From contig OX328106.1 of assembly GCA_946811185.2 (NCBI GenBank), positions 33,539,694-33,603,693 of the forward strand: a DNA stretch of 64,000 nt, in the 5' to 3' direction. Below are positions 40,201 through 49,957 of the stretch, in pieces. Position numbers and translations under genes: made by a program. Below the pieces are notes generated by a model. It did not search any database, was not told the origin of the DNA, and worked only from the letters and a program-made list of their open reading frames with translations. Position 1 is the first letter of the stretch, and the number at the start of each line of letters is the position of its first letter. The DNA is from Hippopus hippopus. Taxonomy: Eukaryota > Mollusca > Bivalvia > Cardiida > Cardiidae.

Positions 40201-43200
40201 TGCACAATATTCTTCCAAGCCACTTGCAGCTTTCCCACAAAACCATCGCCAAAACAATCGTCAGCAGTGAGAGAGGAATGACTCCTGTTGCAATGACTTT
40301 TATCAATCCTCTGAAAGAAATTGGTCGAGACGGGAATCGAACCAACGACCCCCTGTTCTCAAGTCCTGTACGCTACCAACTGGGCTACCAGGGCTCCGCA
40401 TTAACAAAATCATCCATGACCCATTTCCAAACAATGAGATTTTAATCTTGTCCAAATCAAAACTTCACAAAGGACCAAACAAATGAGGTTAAATGAAGAA
40501 TAGTCTTTGAAAGGGAAAACACTTTGTGTGAAGGGGCGGGGGGAAATGCTGGTTACTAGCATTTTCTCCTTTTCCAACAATGTTTTCAGCAGGCATTTGT
40601 CTTATGGTTGTTGAAACATAGGTTTTTGTGGTACAGAATCTTGTTTAGGTATATACATGTCAAACCATAATTTCTGACTTGATGGTAGTCATTCTCTGAG
40701 AAAAGAGAGTTTGCATCTGCAAAAAAGTATCAATCAAGGTCAGCCTATGCAGTCTGTGCAGACTGGCCTGGGTTGAAACTTCTTGCTATTGGTAGATTTT
40801 CTTCATGTCAGAGGACTATTCTACCTCATGATTCCAATGTTTTATTTTTGGATTAAATGGATTTATATTATGGGACAACTTGCTTAGTATAATTACTTTG
40901 CTGCATGAGCACCTCTCATTTTATTTTTGTCTAACAGCTGAAACAAGTTTGCAGCCAACTTTGAAAAAAAAAAATCCTTCTAGAATATGGGCAATCAAAA
41001 GAACTAACTCTCTATCACATAATTCCAAGTTTTAACAACCCTGAAGACTTTTGAAGACACTGTGGGAAAAGAAAAAAATGCTGGTAACCATCAGCTTCTC
41101 TTTTTCCCAAAATTTTTTACCCCTTCAAAAAGAAATTCCATATTTTGAGCCACACTGAATTTTTTGTCAGATGCTGTCAATTTGGTCAAGCCTAAACTGT
41201 TGCCATGTGGTGAAGAGCTAAATAACATAAAAACATATGGAAACATTGTGACAAACAGAGATAGTATTTATTGATTACAAGCATTTTCTCATTTTCTTTT
41301 AACGATGTTTTTAAAAACCTGTTTGCTTAACTCTTTACAACACAATGACACCTTTTAACCCCCCCTTAAGAAGAGGCCTTTTGAAAACATTGTGGGAAAA
41401 GGAGAAAATGCTGGTAACCAGCATTTTCTCCTTTTCCCATAAAGTTTTCTACCCTATCAAAGAAAAGTTGCATCATTTGAGCCACTATGAAATTGTCATC
41501 TGCAAATGCTTTCAATTTGGGTAGGTCTTAAATTTTGCCATGAGGTAAAGGGTTAAAGGATGATAAGAACATAGGACTGGTTTGTAAAGAGAGGTAAAAG
41601 AATTGCTAAGTTTACCCTCAAGATCATCTAGAGTGACCACAGCAGGTCCTAGTGGACAAAACCCATCCATGGCTTTACCAATAAGCCATTGTCCTCCATT
41701 GACACCTGCCGTCAACTGCCAGTCTCGTGCGCTGAAGTCATTTGCAACAGTATATCCAAACACATACTGCATAGCATCTTCTACCTAAATGGAAGATAAT
41801 TAGATTTCTGTGAAAGTTTAAATGATGGTATTACAATTTTTTTTCTTCTTTCACTTTTATATTCTTTACTAAGTAAGCCCCAGTTTTTTTAAAAGCTGAT
41901 TTTTAGATTATTGCATGAGGGTTCATCTCAGTATGCAATTATGCCAAAAAACCAAGTATTTATTTCATACTTTCCAACAAGAAATACAATGTGCTCCTGA
42001 TAAATCAAGGCAAAATAACGTATTCCGGCCCAGTAAGAATTACCAGTCATGGTAAATTATGAACTATTTTCAGCATAGGGTTGATAATAGATGATTACAA
42101 ATATCTAACTTGCATGCATTATTTTCATTGGCTAATGTTAACCAATCATGAAATGTTTGATTTTCAACTTTAGTGTCTTATAGTGTCACAAATAGGTAAC
42201 TTTTTGGTATGTTGCAACTTGAGAGAAAAGCACCCTCATTGACTCTCTGTTGCTCTTTCCTTCGCAAAGCCAGCATATAGCTGTTAATTTTCTTGAAAAC
42301 TATCAATATGTCTAATGACCTTTAGACTATGGGTCCAAAACTTTCAAAAGTATTCATATGAGCCATGCTCTGTGAAAAGGGGGCTTCATGCATCTGCGAA
42401 AAGTATCGACCTAGGTCAGCCTGCGCAGTCTGCGCAGGCTGACCTGGGCCGAAACTTTTCACTATTGGTCAATTTTCTGTATGTCTAAGGACCAGTCTAC
42501 CTCATGATTTAGTCAAATGTTTAAAAAAGTGACTGTTATGGATCCAGAAGTATGTAAAATCTTGTTTGGTGTGATGGATTACGGAGATGCATTAAGCCCC
42601 CTTTTGCCAGAGCATGGCTCATATATGGCCAGCAACACGTGAAAAGGGGCATTCAGACATTTGCGTAAAGTGTCGTCTCGGATCAGCCTTTGCAGTCCGC
42701 TCAGGCTAATCCGAAATGACACTTTCCGTTTTTATGTAATTTCTGTTTTGCGCAAGTCTACTGAAGAACAAAATCTACTGTAGTCGTAAAGTGTCGTCTC
42801 GGATTAGCCTGCGCAGACTGCATAGGCTGATCCGAGACGATACTTTACGCAAATGTCCGAATGCCCCTTTTCCCTTGTTGCAAGCCATATAAATGAGCAG
42901 AGCTCTGAAAAAAAGAGGTTTAATACATATCGGTGATCCATTATACTAAGCATGTCATCACATAATTATGGATCCATAAAATAAATTTTGTCTCATAACC
43001 AAATGAATCATGAGGAATACTGATCCTTTGACATGCAGAAAATTGACCAATAGCAAACACTTTTGATCCAGGTCAGCCTGCTAGACTTCAAAGGATGATC
43101 TGGGTCGTTACTTTTTGCAGATGAATTAAACCTCCTGTTCACAGTTTTCCCTCAATATCATTGTCTGTAAGTTCAATACTGGTAAGTGTCTATAGTAAAA

Positions 43201-46200
43201 GCATTAAAACAGTGGATAAACAACACAAAAAATCCATCCATCCATCCATTATTAATTTGTTCTTGTTTTCCTTTCAGCTCTATACTGATTATGATTTTTT
43301 TTTTAAAAAAAAATGTTAAATAGATCATGAAAAAAAAAAATGGTGAACAGAACCTGTGACTGATTAATGGTCTAAGAGAGAAAACTTGTATTTACTTGTA
43401 TCTTGATTTATCTCAGAGTTAAGAACAGCCTAAAGCCAAAGATCAATAAAATATGGTTCACCTTAAAGTCTGTAGAGACAATTGGTACAAAAAGGGTACT
43501 TTCTGCTGAGTTGATTTGAATCACTATATATTTTTATGATAGTTATATATAAAAATCTACAGCTCCCAAGAAATCTTAACATCAGACAAAAGAAAAAGTC
43601 ATCAAAGAACATGAATGATAGTTTGATACTAGACGTCAGTCTCCCTTGCATTTCCATAGATTTGTAAACACAACATCTGTAAAAATTCAAAGTGGGAAAA
43701 TATAATAGTTTGTTTATTCAGATAAGATTCTGCACAGTAAATAAAGTTATGCAGGTAATCAGCTATGGTAGTGGGCTATATGTGACCACTTAGATCACTA
43801 AACAAACCCTTAGAAACTAACATGTGTACATATCTAGATCCCCCACTCAAGGTTATTGACAACTGTTTGCAGTTCATTCATTCTACTTTTTTACTGGATG
43901 GAATACATAAATAAATGGTGCAGAGTAAGTTGATTTATCCTTGGAGGGAAGGAGAGATGGCGTTAAAATGCTGTCACAATAAGGTAGGTCACTCTCTATG
44001 ACTTAGATTGTATGAGTTTTCTCCCTTAGACCATAAAATGAAGAGAGAATACCGCCATTCATTTGGTGGTATTGTTTGATAAAAAGGCAAACTGCATTAC
44101 TTTTCATTGATTTTAATACATGATAAACATTACTAGGCAGCAAAACACTCAAGACAACAGACTACTACTTATTGTGGCATAAAAAAAACTTGCTAGTAAT
44201 AAGTAATTTATACAACAACATACCTTTACATTCTTGGCTTCTTTTCCTACAACTATCACAAGCTCTACTTCCCAGTCTAGGCACTTGAAAAATAACAAAA
44301 ATGGTTTCCTAACTAGCAGAATGGTTATTCCCAATTTGTTTTTTTTACACAAACACTTAATTCATACTCTGGAAAATGGGGGTTTAATGCATCTCTATGA
44401 TACAAATACTAAGCAAGACATAACATAACTATGGATCCTTAAATCCATTCTCACTAACATCAGACTGAACCATGAGACAGACTGATCCTTTGACATGTAG
44501 AAAATGGACCAACAGCTAAAGATTTCAACCCATGCTACCCTACGTAGCCTGCGCAGGTTGACATGGGTCGATACATTTTGCAGATGCATTAAACCCACTT
44601 TTCACAGAGCATGGCTCGGTCCTTCTTTCTGTGGTGACCTTATCAAGCATCTATCCCTAAATCAAAAGTTAACTGACTGCAGTGATATTACTGAAATAAT
44701 GTTGAAAACAGCATGTAACACCAAATAACAACAAACATGATAGGAAAAGGATACAATGCTTTTTCAAGCTCGTTCTCCTCCTTTTACAACCCAGTGAAGA
44801 ATGAATCCTACCATTTCAAAAGCCAAATTAATGAGCCATGCTCTGTGAAAAGTGGGTTTAATGCATCTGCGAAAAGTATCGACCCAGGTCAGCCTACGCA
44901 GTCAGGGCAGGCTGACATGGGCAGAAACTTTTCACTATTGGTAAATTTTCTACATGTACAAGGACCAGTATACCTCAGGATTAAGTCGGTTAATAAATGA
45001 AGTGGCTATTAGGGGTCCATAAGTATGTGGTGGCTTGCTCGGTACCATGGATAACGGGGATGCAATAAGCCCCCTTTTGCCAGAGCATGACTCATTTAGT
45101 TTGTCATCTGCAAATGCTTTCAGTATGGACAAGTCTGACAATTTTTGTTAGCTCTTTACCAAACGACATAATTTTAGACTAGTCCAAATTGGAAGCATTT
45201 GCAGAAGACAAAATTTATGTGACTCAAACACTTAAATTTCTTTTTAATTTAAGATTTTTATTAAGCTAGACAAGTATAGTACACTTTTAAAGAGTTACAG
45301 ACAGAGTCAAAAGAACAAAAAATGTATTTAACCTCTTACTAAACTATCTTGATACGTAACAACCCAAAGCTGATCCCTCGAAGATTTTTGTTGAAGGAAG
45401 AGATAATGCCGGAAACCAGCATTATCTCCTTCTCCAACATTACCTACCAACTTCATATAAAGCAACTATAATTTTTTTTGTTGCATTTATTTGTCAACTG
45501 CAAATGCTTTCACATATCTAAAATTTTGTCATGCAGTAAAGAATTGTTGAGCTAAGTAAAATGGTTAGATGACAAATTTACTAGTACGACAAATTATCAG
45601 ACACAGTCTTATTAAAAGCATTTGTATGAGTCTACAATTTTTAATAAAACATCTCTGTAGTAAAAATTCTGCATTGGCTCAGCATGGGTTATTTCCCTTC
45701 GACTTTTGAAAATACTGGTCTTCTATGGCTTACCAGATAACTTAAAAAAATATTCGACTTTTCCAGATTAAAAGCTATTGCACATAGCAAATTTATCTAT
45801 GACCCAAATGATGGAATTTAGGCAAAAACAAAGCTGAAAAGCAATGGGCCATGAAGGAGACGCCGACCACTAACATTCTTCCACAATGCTCTCAAAGTTT
45901 TTTGAGTGTTGTCTAATTTTATTATGGCAAAGGGATAAAGAGCCTATTAAACATTTAAATTTGTTTTGGGAAGGGTAGAAAACATTGTGAGAAAAGGAGA
46001 AAATGCTGCTTACCAGCATTTTCTCCTTTTCCCACAATGTTTTCAGAAGGCTTCTTTCTCACAGTCGTGAAAACCTGGGATTGTTTGGTAAAGGGTTAAT
46101 GGATGACAAATTAAATGCAGTTCAAATGATCCGAGTTGTTTATGAAAGAGGACAAAACACTATGGGATAACTAGAAAATACTAGTGACCAGAATTTTCTT

Positions 46201-49200
46201 CTTCACACATATATATTTTTTCAAAAGCCTCCTTCCGAGGAGTTGTTAAAATTTCAGATTGTTTGGTAGAGGGCCAACAAACCTTGGTCTCGGCTGGATA
46301 GTTTATTTCATCAACTGGACTTTTAATACATCCTGGAAATTTGTTAAACAGGACTGGTTCTTTTGGTACAGGGACATTCTGCTCTTCACAATGATCTACA
46401 TAGTTCATCCCAATACATAAAACTTTGTCACAGGAGGTCACAGGCGCAAGAAGTTTAACAGAATCTCTCTTGACTGTGAATTCTGATTTTGATTTAGCTC
46501 TGAAATGATAACAGAAAAATTCTGATGGAAATTTCAGGATTTCATTTGTGTGTGTGTGTGTGTGTGGGGGGGGGGGGGGGTACCATAGGTCTCTCTTTCA
46601 AAACCTTCAAAGCCCAGTAGCTCATTTAATGAAATAGAGGGCTTGAACCCCAGGGGTCCCTTGGTTCAGCTCTCCAGCTCAGTCTGTCTCTTTCCGAGAC
46701 CACAGTAGTCATTGCAACAGGATTTATTCCTCTCACTGCTAAACATGCATTGTTTCAACAATGTTTAGTAGAGAAAGCAGTCAGTAGCCTGGAAAGAATA
46801 TTGGGCTGTACTGTACTTTTGAAAGAAACTTCAGGAAAGCATAGATAGGTGCACTGGCTGCCACTGTGTAACTTGGATAATGTCCAAAATGGGTTTAAGA
46901 GCCATACAAATAAGTCTCCCTTAGGATGGGGCATACTTTGGTATAGGAAAAAAATCCAGTTCACGCTTCACCACATAGTCCTGAGTTGTAATGAGCCTTT
47001 TGAAAGCATTTTCTCCTTTTCCCACAATATTTTCTACCCTATCACAGACAAATTCTGTCATTTGAGCCAAATTTGAATTGTCGTCTGCAAATGCTTAATT
47101 TGCACAACTATAAATTTTTCTCATGTGGTAAAGAGTTTACAGAAGAATGAGACAGAAAGACATAGGGCCTATTTAACCCTTTACCAGATGACAAAATTTT
47201 AGCCTTCTCCAAACTGAAAGCAATAACATGTGACAATTTCAATGTGGCTCAAGTGATGCAATTTTTCTGTGATAGGGTAGAAAACATTGTGGGAAATGGA
47301 GAAAATGCTGGTTACCAGCATTTTCTTCTTTTCCCACAATGTTTTCAAAAGCCTTATTTCTCAGGGTCGTTAAAAGTCGGGATTGTGTGGTAAAGGGTTA
47401 ACTTTACTAAACAACAAATTTTTGGACTTTTCAAAATTGAAAGCATTTGCAGACGACAAAATAAATGTGACTCAAAAGCTGAAATTTATTTTGGTAAGGG
47501 TAGAAAACATTGTGGGAAAAGGAGAAAATGCTGGTTACCAGCATTTTCTCCTTTTCCCACAATGTTTTTAAAAGGCTTCTTTCTCAAGGTCATTAAAAGC
47601 CTGGATTGTGTGCTAAAGAGTTAATGCAAAAGTAATATTCCTCTCCTATTCAGCATGGGAAATGGCCTTTTCCACACATTTGGATTTGTCCACATCTACA
47701 GTATTCCTATATAACAAATGAAATTCTGCTCAGTTTGAAAGGGTTGAAAATCATTGTTGAATCAGACGAAAATGCTGGTTAACAGGATTTCTTCTTTTGC
47801 CACCTTATGTGTAAAAGGTTTGTTCCTTAAGGTCTTAACCCTTTATCAAAAAATCCCTGGTTTTTACGACCCTGAGATAGAAGCCTTTTGAAAACATTGT
47901 GGCCAGCATTTTCTCCTTATCCCACAATTTTTTCTACCCTGCTGTAAACATATTTCAGTTTTTGAGTTATATTTAATTTGTTGTCTGCAAGTGCTTTCAA
48001 TTTGGACCAGTCTAAAATTTTGATGTTTGGTAAAGAGTTAAACTTGTGAGGTGTTAAAGATTTAAAAGAGGAAAAAAATAAGGTTTAATTCTTTACCAAA
48101 CGACAAAATCTTAGACTGGTCCAATTCGAAAGCATTTACAGATGACAGAATTAATGTGACTCAAAAATTGAAATTTGTTCTGGGAAGGCTGGAAAACATT
48201 GTGGGAAAAGGAGAAAATGCTGGTTACCAGCATTTTCTCTTTTTCCCACAAAGTTTTCAAAAGGCTTCTTTCTGAGAGTCGTGAAAACCCGGGATTGTTT
48301 GGTAAAGAGTTAAGTCTTTAATACCAGATGAAAAATATATAGTTTGATCAAGATTGAAAGCATTCAAATACAATAAAAAATAAGATGACTCATATGGTGT
48401 GATTTGCTTTTCAAAAGGTAGATAACATACGAGGAAAGGTGAAAATTGCAGTTACTAGCATTTACACATATCTTACGTTTTTTTTTTGACTCTTTACCAC
48501 ACAATCCCGACTCTTAACGACCCCGAGAAAAAAGCTTTTTGAAAACATTGTGGGAAAAGGAGAAAATGCTGGTAACCAGCATTTTCTCCTTTTACCACAA
48601 TGTTTTCTATCCTTCCCAAACTAAATTTCAATTTTTCAGTCACATTTATTTTGTTGTCTGCAAATGCTTTCAATTTGGACCAGTCTATAATAAGATTTTT
48701 GAAAACATTGAGGGGAAAAAGAGGAAAATGTTGGTGACCAGCATTTTCTCCTTTTCCCACAGTATTTTTTACCCCATGATAGAACTTAGAGTCATTTCTA
48801 GCAATTCTTAATTTGCCTTCTGCAGATGTTTCAAATCTGGAAGAGTCTAAAATCTGTCATTTCGAAAGGGGTTAAAGATTAGTATTACTATGCAAAGCAA
48901 GAATGTGCTTTATCTTAATTTCAAGATAGTAACTCGGTCACCATTACTATTCTTTACACGTAATTACTAGACCATTATTGCACTGTTAAAGTGAAGATTT
49001 AACTCTTTAATTACCAAACAACAAAATTTTAGACTTGTCCGAATTGAAAGCATTTGCAGACGACAAATAAACATAGCTCAACGAATAAAACATCCATAAA
49101 CGGGTAGAACACATTGATGGAAATGTAGAAAATGCTGGTTACCAGCATATTCTCCTTTTTCCACAATGTTTTCAACAGATTTCTAAATATGATCGTCAAA

Positions 49201-49763
49201 ACTCGGCATTATGTGGTAAAGGGTTAAGTACCCTAGAGCACAGCCTTTCCAACCATCTGGCTCATTACCAAACGAAGAAGTTTGACCTGTCCATATTAAA
49301 AGAGCTTGCAAACGACAAATGAAACGTGGCTCCAATGATTGGTTTCGACATTAAAAGGGCAGAAAACATTGTGGAAAAAGGAAAAATATGCTTGCATGTA
49401 CCACAATTTCCTCCTTTTGGTAACTAGTATTTTCTCCTCCTCCCACAATGTTTCAAATGCCTTCCTCTACAGGGTCGTTAAAACACGGGCTTGTTTGGTA
49501 ACGGTTTAAAGTTAATAACCTTGCAAGTAAGGTCAAAGAGAGCAAAGTTTACCAAATCACAAGTGCCTGTGTTCTAGGGGGGTTTACAAACAAGCTGTTT
49601 ACCTCTCTGCTTCTCTCAGCATACTGTCTCCTCCTTCGATAAAACTTCGCAAGTCGTTTGGAAATTTCGGATCCGATGCATTTAGGTTGATAAAGTCACC
49701 TCCCTTTGTGATTTCCACGCCAATGCACCGCATGCCATTTCTTAGAAATTGTACGAATCGCAT
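37185..49763 (-). CDS. FAHD2: FAHD2-like fumarylacetoacetate hydrolase domain protein (seven exons)
   Basis: Coding exons in order are 49763-49603, 46499-46283, 44283-44224, 41784-41616, 40059-39966, 38234-38147 and 37247-37185. All phases match and give 283 aa. The FAH-family metal site is visible: [12 protein letters not shown] supplies two Glu (about residues 128-131) and [11 protein letters not shown] the Asp. Also present are the lid region [41 protein letters not shown] and the final [20 protein letters not shown]. It closely resembles vertebrate FAHD2A/B (314 aa); this start corresponds to their internal MRLVQF, so the mitochondrial presequence is missing or lies on an upstream exon. 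FAH-superfamily members with this site hydrolyse or decarboxylate oxo-acids with Mg2+; the substrate of FAHD2 is uncertain. It is divergent with the aminopeptidase gene. Introns are crowded with H-type MITEs. Confidence 0.95.
38147..38234 (-). CDS. FAHD2: FAHD2 coding exon 6
   Basis: Acceptor TTTATACAG, donor AAAG|GTAAGT. Encodes [20 protein letters not shown] and [10 protein letters not shown]. Confidence 0.95.
38431..38661 (-). repeat. TTAA hairpin MITE, family H (inverted, diverged)
   Basis: 'aatcccaagttttaatgacc', 'gaaaacattcctgaaaaagg', 'gtagtctgcaactgctttg' and 'catttggtaaagagct'. It lies in FAHD2 intron 5. Confidence 0.75.
39966..40059 (-). CDS. FAHD2: FAHD2 coding exon 5
   Basis: 94 bp, acceptor CACAACCTAG, donor CCAG|GTGAGA. 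Encodes [18 protein letters not shown] and [12 protein letters not shown]. It exactly fills the phase gap between exons 4 and 6. Confidence 0.93.
40100..40400 (-). mobile_element. tRNA-derived SINE, reverse orientation
   Basis: The minus strand gives a tRNA-like head (about 40400-40325) with CTGGTAGCCCAGTTGGTAGC and GGTTCGATTCCCG. It is followed by 'aaagtcattgcaacaggag', 'gtggcttggaagaatattg' and 'ccaggaaagcatggatagg'. It matches the 5627 SINE and lies in FAHD2 intron 4. Confidence 0.9.
40690..40925 (+). repeat. Palindromic MITE, family Q
   Basis: 'gcatctgcaaaaaagtatc', central 'aggtcagcctatgcagtctg' / 'tgcagactggcctgggttg', 'ctattggtagattttcttc'. The left terminus is degraded. Confidence 0.8.
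41012..41221 (-). repeat. Hairpin MITE, family H (diverged)
   Basis: 'gttttaacaaccctgaagac', 'gacactgtgggaaaagaaa' / 'tctctttttcccaaaattt', 'ccatgtggtgaagagctaa'. Confidence 0.75.
41327..41556 (-). repeat. TTAA hairpin MITE, family H (full length)
   Basis: 230 bp, TTAACTCTTTACAACACAAT to GAGGTAAAGGGTTAA. Perfect hairpin 'gtgggaaaaggagaaaatgc' around TGGTAACCA. It ends 60 bp from FAHD2 exon 4. Confidence 0.93.
41616..41784 (-). CDS. FAHD2: FAHD2 coding exon 4
   Basis: Acceptor CCATTTAG, donor GAGG|GTAAAC. Encodes [40 protein letters not shown] and [16 protein letters not shown]. Confidence 0.95.
42358..42622 (+). repeat. Palindromic MITE, family Q (full length, best copy)
   Basis: 265 bp, ATGAGCCATGCTCTGTGAAA to CAGAGCATGGCTCAT. 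Central hairpin CAGGTCAGCCTGCGCAG / CTGCGCAGGCTGACCTG is perfect. Confidence 0.95.
42623..42890. repeat. Two-hairpin palindrome, family R
   Basis: 268 bp, ATATGGCCAGCAACACGTG to TTGTTGCAAGCCATAT. Matches the 30831-31100 copy closely throughout. It is inserted exactly between two family Q elements. Confidence 0.95.
42893..43145 (-). repeat. Palindromic MITE, family Q
   Basis: 'atgagcagagctctgaaaa' start, 'gcatgtcatcacataattat', 'cctttgacatgcagaaaatt', 'aggtcagcctgctagac'. The right end is cut at 'cctcctgttcacag'. Confidence 0.85.
44224..44283 (-). CDS. FAHD2: FAHD2 coding exon 3 (metal-binding glutamates)
   Basis: 60 bp, acceptor TTTTTCAAG, donor AAG|GTATGT. Encodes [26 protein letters not shown] six bases further in would break phase, so CAAG is used. 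Confidence 0.92.
44362..44616 (-). repeat. Palindromic MITE, family Q
   Basis: 'catactctggaaaatggg' start and 'cacagagcatggctcgg' end, with central 'tgctaccctacgtagcc' / 'tgcgcaggttgacatgg'. Confidence 0.85.
44831..45095 (+). repeat. Palindromic MITE, family Q (full length)
   Basis: 265 bp, ATGAGCCATGCTCTGTGAAA to CCAGAGCATGACTCAT, same length as the best copy at 42358. Confidence 0.92.
46283..46499 (-). CDS. FAHD2: FAHD2 coding exon 2
   Basis: Acceptor ATTTCAG, donor AAG|GTTTGT. Encodes [20 protein letters not shown] and [20 protein letters not shown], ending NYPAETK. Confidence 0.93.
46610..46870 (+). mobile_element. tRNA-derived SINE (diverged head)
   Basis: Head remnants 'cccagtagctcatttaatg' and 'cttggttcagctctccagc'. 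The body is well preserved: 'cagtagtcattgcaacagg', 'aagcagtcagtagcctggaa', 'caggaaagcatagatagg'. It lies in FAHD2 intron 1. Confidence 0.8.
47173..47401 (+). repeat. TTAA hairpin MITE, family H (full length)
   Basis: 229 bp, TTAACCCTTTACCAGATGAC to GTGGTAAAGGGTTAA. Its right TTAA is shared with the next element. Confidence 0.95.
47398..47624 (+). repeat. TTAA hairpin MITE, family H (full length)
   Basis: Starts in the TTAAC shared with the preceding element and ends GCTAAAGAGTTAA. The hairpin is a perfect 'cattgtgggaaaaggagaaa' palindrome. Confidence 0.95.
47835..48041 (-). repeat. TTAA hairpin MITE, family H (hairpin half deleted)
   Basis: TTAACCCTTTATCAAAAAAT to TTGGTAAAGAGTTAA. One hairpin arm is reduced to 'acattgtggccagc', so the palindrome is lost while both ends remain. 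Confidence 0.88.
48085..48313 (+). repeat. TTAA hairpin MITE, family H (full length)
   Basis: TTAATTCTTTACCAAACGAC to TTGGTAAAGAGTTAA, 229 bp, with 'agaaaatgctggttacc' hairpin. Confidence 0.93.
48999..49227 (+). repeat. TTAA hairpin MITE, family H (full length)
   Basis: TTAACTCTTTAATTACCAAA to GTGGTAAAGGGTTAA, in FAHD2 intron 1. Confidence 0.9.
49603..49763 (-). CDS. FAHD2: FAHD2 coding exon 1
   Basis: Encodes [18 protein letters not shown] to MLREAER; donor AG|GTAAAC. A CTTTAG just upstream (49770) could be an acceptor for a 5' UTR or presequence exon. Confidence 0.9.
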
Positions 49764-49943
49764 TTTACCCTAAAGAATACAGATGTTGAAGTCCTTCTTG
49801 TTGACATTATCTTTCTGACCTTTGACCTAACACTGACTCCCCGACAATCTTAACCAATCATATGTCTCCATGATATGTAGTACTAACCAATCAGAATAGT
49901 GCTGATATTGCGATATCTATCATGTGACAATCATTTGGACAAA
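49764..49943. promoter_or_regulatory. Putative bidirectional promoter of FAHD2 and the aminopeptidase
   Basis: Only 180 bp separate the two divergent start codons. The neighbouring exons regain CpG dinucleotides after kilobases of CpG-poor intron. The interval contains 'ctaaccaatcagaatag', with a CCAAT element in both orientations (CCAATCA at 49855 and again at 49888). No TATA box is evident. Confidence 0.7.
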
Positions 49944-49957
49944 ATGGCGCAACCTAG
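49944..49957 (+). CDS. Aminopeptidase coding exon 1 (14 nt)
   Basis: ATGGCGCAACCTAG|GTAAGC, with start context ACAAAATGG. Only four codons plus two bases; it completes AGT (Ser) with exon 2. Phase fit and the divergent CpG-bearing context support it. Confidence 0.8.

Noticed and set aside
48494..48811. Recurrent frames such as [11 protein letters not shown]...[23 protein letters not shown] in both halves of the cluster
   Set aside because: These peptides recur wherever a family H MITE lies; they are translations of the MITE, not a protein family.
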